From NCBI GenBank assembly GCA_029194675.1, contig JARFXP010000003.1:124001-188000 (forward strand): a stretch of 64,000 nt of DNA. The letters are read 5' to 3'. Positions 56,201 to 62,800 of the stretch are shown in pieces. The position numbers and the translations under genes are program-made. Source of the DNA: Nitrospira sp. GTDB lineage: Bacteria > Nitrospirota > Nitrospiria > Nitrospirales > Nitrospiraceae. The number at the start of each line of letters is the position of its first letter. Positions within the stretch are counted from its first letter, which is position 1. The notes beneath the pieces were generated by a model. It searched no databases, was not told the origin of the DNA, and saw nothing but the letters and a program-made list of their open reading frames with translations.

Positions 56201-56549
56201 CATCCGTCGTCACCAGCAGGACGGTGATGGGCCGTCCTTCAACCTGGGCGATCCTGTCATCCACTTCCTGGCGGAGAGCTCTGACCCGCTCCACATCGTC
56301 TTTCACCTCCCCACCCGCCGGTGTGGGGTCGCCCTCGCCTTTTGCCACGCGCCGCACGGCCTCCAGCGGGTCCTCCCACAGTCGGGCCTGCACCACGCCT
56401 TCCGCCAGATGCGGCGCACGCTGGCCCCCCAACGAGGGCGGCCTTGTGCTCTTCAGCGGCTCCTGGACAAGCAGCACTCCGGCGATCGCCAACCCCAGGG
56501 TAATCGTTCCCGCCAGGGCTAGTTTGGAATCGCTTTGCTTCTTTGCCAT
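53229..56549 (-). CDS. Large membrane protein of unknown function
   Basis: 1106 aa. An N-terminal transmembrane anchor (LALAGTITLGLAIAGVLLVQ, about 9-28) is followed by ~680 residues likely outside the cytoplasm. These contain two Rossmann-like stretches: ITVLLVTTDGGSSGES ... IRDRYAIGSALGVACY near the start, and VAAIGILGSDAYDALLMLQA ... GAVFFATDLDSRLVYAED near residue 550, which reads like a periplasmic-binding-protein fold. The last ~390 residues have about seven helices in groups (YLIGFVILW, LGALGAFALAFVAD, LLALALLVKGW, LLILMTVYAMLFVLLW, VLALASYGCLAGLNLFVFDA and others). I do not know a function. The downstream esterase (11 bases away) is a likely operon partner. Confidence 0.8.
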   Translation of the reverse strand: MAKKQSDSKLALAGTITLGLAIAGVLLVQEPLKSTRPPSLGGQRAPHLAEGVVQARLWEDPLEAVRRVAKGEGDPTPAGGEVKDDVERVRALRQEVDDRIAQVEGRPITVLLVTTDGGSSGESRESRIRDRYAIGSALGVACYAPRQEDRLSYIVWRDQIGASRVLPYEWYEEGLRTCSLKPNWAQAVLVLWISSEIVGDRPIAALQRLTQSILCTESAIGRHVCRKAEDGTVLLDLRREQHVRFKIVGPRSSSAFRNLLEEAAASVQGREAHAIWANSGGRVELYSPWATAMPKLLTQGVSVRPKPPESTECASPDASRAELCWILLRVGIELKHSIGSDDHLFEAMIQELERRRVKFERDAIVLIGEWDSFYGRVLPVEFTAAVCHRIAHRPGEDNRAIEADRLARIQAGCATYDQAVDLQVRNPSRTRGFGLNIRRYSYLRGLDGEIPGGDKGEGAKGTGTRQAKSALFESEILERPVGTSQFDYAQRLAARIERDMTEEVNLGKYLKAMGKGEDQDEGRKPVAAIGILGSDAYDALLMLQAMRERFPGAVFFATDLDSRLVYAEDYRWTRNLVLASHYGLELYGMLQRDVPPFRSSYQTSAYFAILQAVGHVWPLRTCPPEAASQPVADRPLSPCGYKANLTADRVWFSGEEPPRLFEVGRHGAVDLSVGAIEKGYTLHPPRVDLSNDDPQTNGRRPPSGALYGTAGLAYLIGFVILWTRQASHQWMARHTGALTLGALGAFALAFVADEVVLDLVLRNHDQGEPFYWFEGVSVWPTEILRGLATLLALALLVKGWWNLRSNLASMTERYGFALEADKAHPERWRRYLTTVQWVLSPRGGRSDMQAGPLWRLYRDAGSGLNRLMRLLILMTVYAMLFVLLWKVLGTEDFSGPCRGLFSCRLDLVLALASYGCLAGLNLFVFDAVLLCRRWIGALDQVTEGWPSALTDDLEWQEPENVVKAQELMKIELISQRTDVVNRLVRYPFIVLLVVMVARNSYFDDWHFPLTMMVGWVVNVLLAMAAALLLYRAAEQARHASLGRLKHAVLKGLDRGPANDGDVKLTRQVIEDIEAVGQGAFVPLWQQPVVESSFYGLVAFLQYLYLS

Positions 56550-56686
56550 AGAGCTTCTAAGAGGTGAGGAGTGTCAAACAGAGCTCCCCGCAAGCGCCGA
56601 CACTCTACAACAGACAGGTCGCAGAGGAAAGACGGAGATGAGGATTACGGTGCGGGGACATCACGCAGCGTCGTCTTCCGCTCATC

Positions 56687-58162
56687 CTACGATGAACAAC
56701 TTACAGCCAGATGCTTGCCCCAGTTCGGTGGAGGAAGCGCATAGGGATCCATGCTCGGCTGCTCAGTGAAAGGATCTTGGAGTAAAGTGAAGAGCCGGTC
56801 GATTTCGGAGAAGTCTTTGTTCTGGGCCTTCTCAATGGCCGTCTGCGCAAGATAGTTACGCAGCACATACTTGGGGTTCACACGATTCATACGGTCACGC
56901 CGCTCACCGTCGCAGCTGCGTTCATTCCGCAATCGATCCTGATAGCGCACCGCCCATTCGTCGAAACGGTCACGGTTGAGGAACTGTTCACGCAACGTGT
57001 CGTTGGTTGCGCCGTCAGCCGTGGAGAATGTACTCAGCTCCCTACACACAATCGCATAATCCGCATGGCTGCCTTGGAGGAGACCCAGAAAGTCGCGAAT
57101 GAGTTCGTCGTCTTCTGTTCGCTCAACGACCAATCCGAATTTCGCCCGCATGAGCCTCAAGTACTCCCGCTCGAATAGAGGTTGATAGGTCTCGAGGCCT
57201 GCCTTCAATGCATCCTTGTCCGCCAACGGCAACAAGGCTTGCGCCAAGCAGCTCAGATTCCAGAGCCCGATGTAGGGCTGCTGATTGAAGGCATAGCGGC
57301 CGTTGTGATCCGAGTGGTTACAGATGAACCCCGCATCGTAATCGTCCATGAAGCCGTATGGACCATAGTCCAGCGTCAGGCCCAAAATCGACATGTTGTC
57401 GGTGTTCATGACTCCGTGCGCCCAGCCGACAGCCTGCCATTGGGCGATCAGCTTCGCGGTACGCTCGACGACTTCACCAAAGAAACGCACGTATCTGTCG
57501 TCGGCATCGCGGAGATGGGGAAAATGCTGGGCGATCACATAGTCGGCCAGAGTTCTGAGGTGATCATGCTGTTTCCGGTAATAGAAGATTTCAAACGTAC
57601 CGAAGCGGACATGGGAAGGCGCCATGCGGACCAGCATCGCGCCGGTTTCGATCTGTTCCCGGTACACCTTGTCGTCGCTGCCGACGAGGCAGAGTGCCTG
57701 TGTGGTTGGAATACCGAGACCTTGCATCGCGGTACAGCAGAGATACTCACGGATCGTGGAGCGCAGTACCGCCCGGCCGTCTCCATCGCGCGAAAACGGG
57801 GTCATCCCCGCGCCCTTGAGATGCAGATCCCACCGTTCCCCTTGGTCGTTCTTCACCTCGCCGAGGAGAATGGCTCGTCCATCGCCGAGCTGCCGCACAT
57901 AGACGCCGAATTGATGGCCGGAGTACAGCATTGCGAGGGGCTCCATCCCCGGCGCCAAGGCACTCCCGCCGAAAAGCGCCGTGAACTCCGGTCGCGTAAG
58001 TTGCGCCGGGTCAAGATCGATCAGTTCAGCTGCGGCTCGATTGGCATGAACCAGATAGGGAGGGGCGCTGAACGGAGTCGGATTCAATCGCGCATGAAAG
58101 GCTTGAGGAAGGCGGGCATAGGTATTGTCGAAGGAGAGCGTTTCCAACGTGCGCCGAGTCAT
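56687..58162 (-). CDS. selO: Protein adenylyltransferase SelO (YdiU/UPF0061)
   Basis: 491 aa pseudokinase-fold enzyme that transfers AMP from ATP to protein Ser/Thr/Tyr, linked to redox stress. Family blocks: YSGHQFGVYVRQLGDGRAIL, LHLKGAGMTPFSRDGDGRAV, AHGVMNTDNMSILGLTLDYG and FMDDYDAGFICNHSD (metal-binding Asn/Asp). The C-terminus ends CSS, with a plain Cys codon where the eukaryotic protein has selenocysteine, as in other bacteria. Convergent with nothing; DUF2294 lies 27 bases upstream on the same strand. Confidence 0.95.
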   Translation of the reverse strand: MTRRTLETLSFDNTYARLPQAFHARLNPTPFSAPPYLVHANRAAAELIDLDPAQLTRPEFTALFGGSALAPGMEPLAMLYSGHQFGVYVRQLGDGRAILLGEVKNDQGERWDLHLKGAGMTPFSRDGDGRAVLRSTIREYLCCTAMQGLGIPTTQALCLVGSDDKVYREQIETGAMLVRMAPSHVRFGTFEIFYYRKQHDHLRTLADYVIAQHFPHLRDADDRYVRFFGEVVERTAKLIAQWQAVGWAHGVMNTDNMSILGLTLDYGPYGFMDDYDAGFICNHSDHNGRYAFNQQPYIGLWNLSCLAQALLPLADKDALKAGLETYQPLFEREYLRLMRAKFGLVVERTEDDELIRDFLGLLQGSHADYAIVCRELSTFSTADGATNDTLREQFLNRDRFDEWAVRYQDRLRNERSCDGERRDRMNRVNPKYVLRNYLAQTAIEKAQNKDFSEIDRLFTLLQDPFTEQPSMDPYALPPPNWGKHLAVSCSS

Positions 58163-58189
58163 GGAAGACCATATATTCTTACCGACATC

Positions 58190-58534
58190 TTACCGGCCGC
58201 CGTTCTGGATATCGCGATCCATCGTAAAGACAAAGATTCGTTCTCCGAGCTGCACATCTATATCTGTGAAGAGACCCAAGATTTTGGCACCGGTGATCTC
58301 GCTGACTTGTTCGCAGAGCTTATCCCGACCCAGCGCGATCAACGTTTGCCGTAGCCGCTTCACCATTTCAACACCTTCCGCAGTTTTCGCCAGCTGCCGC
58401 TCGGCCGGTGTGAGTACCCCCTTCAGGCGGACCACGACCAGGTCTCGCACAATGAAGGCACGGACTTCATCAGGGCCTCGCCCCAAGAATTCCTGCTCGA
58501 ATTTGATGACGGCATTGCGGACTGCGTTTTCCAT
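58190..58534 (-). CDS. DUF2294-family protein
   Basis: 114 aa from MENAVRNAVIKFEQEFLGRG (ATG 58534). The pattern FLGRGPDEVRAFIVRDLVVV, RLKGVLTPAERQLA and DIDVQLGERIFVFTMDR is typical of DUF2294. Function unknown; members are short cytoplasmic proteins. It may be co-transcribed with selO downstream. An ATG 15 codons upstream is possible but adds a poorly conserved lead. Confidence 0.85.
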   Translation of the reverse strand: MENAVRNAVIKFEQEFLGRGPDEVRAFIVRDLVVVRLKGVLTPAERQLAKTAEGVEMVKRLRQTLIALGRDKLCEQVSEITGAKILGLFTDIDVQLGERIFVFTMDRDIQNGGR

Positions 58535-58836
58535 GAATCCTTCCCGCACAATTATAGGGTCGCGGGAGGAGGCGTACAAGTGTGGGCTAGTACTTTCGCC
58601 TTCATCACGGTCCGAATCGCTGGGTCTTTCGGCCGAGGATTCCTATGGATGGAGGACCTGATCCCCATTTCGTGCTTGACGCTATGCTTTGCACCATATT
58701 ATTCATGAAGTCGTATTCACGACAGGGCCATGTTGTTCATCCAACGATTATGAGTGGGATGGGCAAGAGCGCCTGATTTTTGGATGATGGGCCGTAGGGC
58801 GGCCGGCAGTTCGCATGAGTGGCCGGTCGCAGTACA

Positions 58837-58892
58837 AGCCAACCGACCATGCCTCGATCGAGAATCGAGCGTGCGGTTGGCTTTTGTGTTTT
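58837..58892 (+). terminator. Strong terminator-like hairpin upstream of the DabB-like operon
   Basis: Outer arms AGCCAACCG (58837-58845) and CGGTTGGCT (58874-58882), inner arms CTCGAT (58853-58858) and ATCGAG (58864-58869), loop cgaga, then a tail ttttgtgtttt ending at 58892. No plus-strand gene precedes it, so it may be an attenuator in the operon leader or the end of a small RNA. A weak promoter-like TTGACG at 58676 lies upstream. Confidence 0.7.
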
Positions 58893-58915
58893 AGGCAGCT
58901 GGCTAGAATAGCTTC

Positions 58916-59035
58916 AGGATGCTCAAAAAGGCTGTCCAGCAAGGCCGCAGCGAGTGAAGGGGCGAGGCGTACGCTTCGGTACGTTGAGCATCTGAGCGAT
59001 GCGAGAACGCCGCAGGCGGACTTTTTCAGCATCCT
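58916..59035. repeat. Palindromic interspersed repeat, copy B
   Basis: 120 bases from aggatgctcaaaaaggctg to ggactttttcagcatcct (terminal inverted repeats), with the core aaggccgcagcgagtg and inner hairpin gcgtacgcttcggtacgt. It ends 10 bases before the start of the first DabB-like gene, so it forms its leader. Confidence 0.88.
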
Positions 59036-59045
59036 GTTAGAGGTG

Positions 59046-60749
59046 ATGATGTCGGCTGTGTTGCTTGTGCCCCTGCTTCCATTGGTCACCGCTCTTATCG
59101 TGGGCGTTGGTAGCGAGGCCACGCTCCACGCCCGTGCGAAAATCGCCGTCTGGCCGATCGGCGCGGCTTTTTGCTGCGCCATCGCCACGCTGTATGTGGT
59201 GGCCACGGAAGGCCCGATTGCGCTTCGACTGTACGACCCGGTCGCCTCCACGGTGTTGGCCGTCCCGATCGGCCTCTATGTCGACCGGTTAAGCGCGATC
59301 ATGATGGTGTTGATCTCCGGCATCGGCACGATCATTTACACCTACTCCGTCGAGTACATGTACCAAGATTTGCACGAGCGACGGTATCTCGCCTTGATCG
59401 GGGTGACCCTGTTCGTCCTCCTCTGCATGGTGTCCAGCGCGAATCTATTGATGTTGTTCATCCTCTGGCAGTTGTTGAGTTACCTCCTCTATCTCCTCGT
59501 CCACAATCATAGCCACCAGGAGACGCTGAAAAGCGCGTTCCGCACCTTCACGCTCTTGCGGGTCGGTGATGTCGCCTTCTTGGGTGGGACCGTGCTGGCA
59601 TACTCGCTGTACGGCACATTGGAATTTCCTGATCTGTTTGCCGTTGCCGCGCAATCGGCGACAACCGTGTCCCTGTTCCCTGGTGTCGAATTCAACGGCG
59701 CGACGGCGGTCACCTTGCTGCTCCTGGTCGGCGGAATGAGTAAGTCCGCCCAGTTTCCATTTTACGGCTGGCTTCCCCGGTATCTCTATGCCCCGACGTC
59801 CGTGACGGCCTTATTGCACGCGGGCATCATCAATGCCGCAGGCTTTCTCATCAACCGCCTCGCCCCGCTCTTCGGGATGAGCTCGACCACTCTGCACATC
59901 GCCCTCGTCATCGGGACGCTGACGGCCATCCTCGGCGCCACCATGATGCTGGTACAAAACGACATCAAGAATATGCTCGGCTTTTCGACGATCGGCCAGA
60001 TGGGCTACATGGTCATGGAATGCGGTTTGGGCGCCTTTTCGCTCGCGGTCTTTCACTTGATCGCCCACGGTCTGTTCAAAGCGACGGTGTTCTTGTACAG
60101 CGGGAACGTCATTCACAAGGCGAGACAGGAGCCGGTACTCCCCCATCCAAGGCACGAGACTGAGGAAGTCAGCTATTCACACCTGACCTGGACGACGGGA
60201 TTTCTCACGACCCTGCTGATCCCCCTGCTGATCCTGCTGGCGACTCACGGCGTGTTACACATCCCGTTGTTGGAATCCCAGGGTACCGTCATCTTTCTTT
60301 TTTTCATCTGGATCACGTCTTCGCAAGCGATCCTGACGATGACGCGATTGCGGACTGCCGCTTCCTGGAAGGTGTCTGCGGCGATGTTGCTGACACTTTT
60401 GTTCGTCGTGTTCGTCTACCTGTTTGCCGTCGAATCGTTCACGGCGTTCCTGTACCCGAATCCGGAAGAGGTTGCCTCGTACTTCAAGGCCGGCGACCTT
60501 CCTGACTGGCTCTTTGACCTCCTGCTCGTGGCGTCGACGACGGTGACGATTGGGGGCTGGATCTATCTCTACATGCGAGCCCATGGCAGGACCGTGTGGA
60601 CGCCGTCGTGGATCGACAGTGTCCGGTTCCGCCTCTATGTGTTGTTTCTGAATCGCCTCTATGTGGACGCCGTCTTATATCGAGTGGCTCACACCCTGAC
60701 ATCTGCCATTCAGCGCTTGGACAAACGCGCCCAAGAACGTTCGCTTTGA
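59046..60749 (+). CDS. DabB/NuoL-like proton-channel subunit 1
   Basis: 567 aa, about 14-16 transmembrane helices, Proton_antipo_M family. The phrase LLHAGIINAAGFLINRLAPL and LVQNDIKNMLGFSTIGQMGY, with AFSLAVFHLIAHGLFKATVF, is the pattern of DabB (the NuoL-like partner of DUF2309/DabA in inorganic-carbon uptake) more than of complex I NuoL. Channel lysines are present (K233 in MSKSAQFP, K308, K345), but the helix-5 acidic residue normally in a WE pair is Q142 (LFILWQLLSYLLYL). The ATG at 59046 follows agagg; the frame open upstream is repeat copy B. The next gene is its close paralogue. Confidence 0.88.
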   Translation: MMSAVLLVPLLPLVTALIVGVGSEATLHARAKIAVWPIGAAFCCAIATLYVVATEGPIALRLYDPVASTVLAVPIGLYVDRLSAIMMVLISGIGTIIYTYSVEYMYQDLHERRYLALIGVTLFVLLCMVSSANLLMLFILWQLLSYLLYLLVHNHSHQETLKSAFRTFTLLRVGDVAFLGGTVLAYSLYGTLEFPDLFAVAAQSATTVSLFPGVEFNGATAVTLLLLVGGMSKSAQFPFYGWLPRYLYAPTSVTALLHAGIINAAGFLINRLAPLFGMSSTTLHIALVIGTLTAILGATMMLVQNDIKNMLGFSTIGQMGYMVMECGLGAFSLAVFHLIAHGLFKATVFLYSGNVIHKARQEPVLPHPRHETEEVSYSHLTWTTGFLTTLLIPLLILLATHGVLHIPLLESQGTVIFLFFIWITSSQAILTMTRLRTAASWKVSAAMLLTLLFVVFVYLFAVESFTAFLYPNPEEVASYFKAGDLPDWLFDLLLVASTTVTIGGWIYLYMRAHGRTVWTPSWIDSVRFRLYVLFLNRLYVDAVLYRVAHTLTSAIQRLDKRAQERSL

Positions 60750-60956
60750 TCGACACCGGTATGGGGACATGGAGTTGAGATGGCAGCATCTCGCAAGACA
60801 GAGAGGCGACGCGGACAACGGCGCATGAGGAGGGACCGGCGTTGAGTCTCTGCTTGACGAAGATAGAGAGCCCGTATTAATGGTTACCCTCTCGCCGTTG
60901 CGGGAGATATACCGATCGCCTGACCGACGAAACGAACTTTCTTTTTTGAAAGGGTC

Positions 60957-61082
60957 AGCAGACTGTTCAAAAAGGACGTCCGGCAAGGCCGCAGCAAGCG
61001 AATCGGCGAGGCGTACACTTCGGTACGTTGAGCCGTTGAGCACCGCGAGAACGACGCTGGCGGACTTTTTCAACAGTTTGCT
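60957..61082. repeat. Palindromic interspersed repeat, copy C
   Basis: 126 bases from agcagactgttcaaaaagg to ggactttttcaacagtttgc, with the core aaggccgcagcaagcg and inner hairpin gcgtacacttcggtacgt. It differs from copy B in its terminal arms, but the arms still pair with each other, suggesting selection for, or replacement of, the stem. It ends 11 bases before the second DabB-like start. Confidence 0.88.
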
Positions 61083-61093
61083 GAGGAAATGAC

Positions 61094-62800
61094 GTGCTCC
61101 TGCCGTTGGTACTAATCGTCCCGCTCCTCTTGCTCATCGCCGCCGGCGTCGTGATGACGGGTGGTGACACAACGCGTTCCATCCGCACGAAGGCTGCCGC
61201 CTATCTCGTCGGTCTGGCCTTCTTAGGCGCCATCGGCACGCTGACCCTCGTCTCATCGCAGGGACCCATCACCGTTCGGTTCTACGATCCTGCTTCCGTC
61301 GCATCCTTCATTATTCCCATCGGGTTCTATGTCGACCGGCTGAGCGCGGTCATGATGACGTTGATCACCGGCGTCAGCACCATCATTTACTGCTACTCGA
61401 CCGGCTACATGTACCAGGATCGTCATGCGCGCCGGTATCTCACCTTGATTTGTCTGACCGATTTCGTGTTGATCTGCATGGTCTCGAGCGGGAACCTCAT
61501 GATGCTGTTTCTCTTTTGGCAGCTCCTCAGCTACCTGCTCTACTTGCTCGCGCACAACCATGTCCATGTCGCGACGTTGGCGGGCGCGTTCAAGACGTTT
61601 ACGCTGTTGCGTATTGCCGATACGGCGTTTCTTGCCGGCATTGTCCTCGCCTATCAACTCTACGGCACTCTCGAATTCCAAGAGCTGTTTGCAAGAGCGG
61701 CCGCCACACCCATGACCCTCTCGATTCTGCCTGAGGTGGAGATCAGCGCCACAACGGCGGTGACCTTGCTCTTTTTCATCGGCGCGATGGGCAAATCAGC
61801 GCAGTTTCCTCTGCATCTGTGGCTGCCGGGATCGCTCTTCGCTCCCACCCCGGTCCACGCATTGTTGCACGCCGGCATCATCAACGCGGGAGGCTTTCTT
61901 ATCAACCGACTCGCCCCGCTCTTCGGAATGAGTTCAACTACGCTGCATATCGCCTTCGTCATCGGGACCCTGACGGCCGCCCTGGGCGCGACAATGATGC
62001 TGGCGCAAAACGACATCAAGAAGACGCTCGGCTTCTCGACGATCGGCCAAATGGGTTACATGATCATGGAATGCGGCTTGGGAGCCTTTTCGCTGGCCGT
62101 GTTCCACTTGATTGCCCACGGATTATTCAAGGCAACCGTCTTCTTGAACTGCGGCAACGTGATCCATAAGGCGCGACAGGAGCCACATTTCCCCCATATG
62201 GACCATGAGGGCGAGGAGGTGGGATTCTCTCGCCTAACCTGGTCGACCGGCTTTGTGACGACACTCTTTATTCCGCTGCTTATTCTATTGGTCACGCACG
62301 GAGTCCTGCACATTCCATTGTTGGAATCCCAGGGAACCGTCATTATCCTGTTTTTCATCTGGATCACTTCATCGCAAGCCATCTTGACGCTCACACGACT
62401 TCGCGCTGTGGCCTCATGGAAGGTCTCATCCGCCATGTTGCTGACGCTCCTCTTCATCGTGTTCGTCTATCTGTTTGCCGTCGGGTCGTTCACTTCATTT
62501 CTCTACCCGAATCCGGAAGAGGTCGCGTCGTACTTCAAGGCCGCCGATCTCCCGGATTGGCTCTTCGACCTCATTGTCGTGATGGCCGCGCTCATGACGA
62601 TCTTGGGCTGGACCTACCTGTACATGCGTGCCCACGGCCGGACGGTCTGGATGCCGGCCTGGATCGACGACATAAGAGCTCACCTCTATACGGTGTTCCT
62701 GAATCGTGTGTATGCCGATGAACTCTATCAGCTGGTCGGTTCGATGACCGCGCAGCTGATTCATCGGATCGATAAGCTGGAACGCGGGTGGTCTCGATGA
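61094..62800 (+). CDS. DabB/NuoL-like proton-channel subunit 2 (paralogue)
   Basis: 568 aa, starting with GTG 61094 (gagga 6 bases upstream). A tandem paralogue of the previous gene, nearly identical in the core (HAGIINAGGFLINRLAPLFG, GFSTIGQMGYMIMECGLGAF, GLFKATVFL) and divergent at the N-terminus. It too has Q (Q143, FLFWQLLSYLLYLL) in place of the helix-5 glutamate, with channel lysines retained (GKSAQFPLHLWLP, DIKKTLGFS). The stop overlaps the start of the next gene (ATGA), so the operon is translationally coupled. Confidence 0.88.
   Translation: MLLPLVLIVPLLLLIAAGVVMTGGDTTRSIRTKAAAYLVGLAFLGAIGTLTLVSSQGPITVRFYDPASVASFIIPIGFYVDRLSAVMMTLITGVSTIIYCYSTGYMYQDRHARRYLTLICLTDFVLICMVSSGNLMMLFLFWQLLSYLLYLLAHNHVHVATLAGAFKTFTLLRIADTAFLAGIVLAYQLYGTLEFQELFARAAATPMTLSILPEVEISATTAVTLLFFIGAMGKSAQFPLHLWLPGSLFAPTPVHALLHAGIINAGGFLINRLAPLFGMSSTTLHIAFVIGTLTAALGATMMLAQNDIKKTLGFSTIGQMGYMIMECGLGAFSLAVFHLIAHGLFKATVFLNCGNVIHKARQEPHFPHMDHEGEEVGFSRLTWSTGFVTTLFIPLLILLVTHGVLHIPLLESQGTVIILFFIWITSSQAILTLTRLRAVASWKVSSAMLLTLLFIVFVYLFAVGSFTSFLYPNPEEVASYFKAADLPDWLFDLIVVMAALMTILGWTYLYMRAHGRTVWMPAWIDDIRAHLYTVFLNRVYADELYQLVGSMTAQLIHRIDKLERGWSR

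Noticed and set aside
56687..56710. Selenocysteine in SelO
   Set aside because: The C-terminal motif ends in ordinary Cys-Ser-Ser codons before the stop; no in-frame TGA with a SECIS-like element was seen.
57182..58354. A 390-codon plus-strand open frame across selO
   Set aside because: It is the antisense shadow of selO and DUF2294, whose minus-strand proteins are clear family members.
58815..59045. An extra 77 codons at the start of the first DabB-like protein
   Set aside because: This segment is the terminator hairpin and repeat copy B; the hydrophobic protein begins at the ATG at 59046, which has its own ribosome site.
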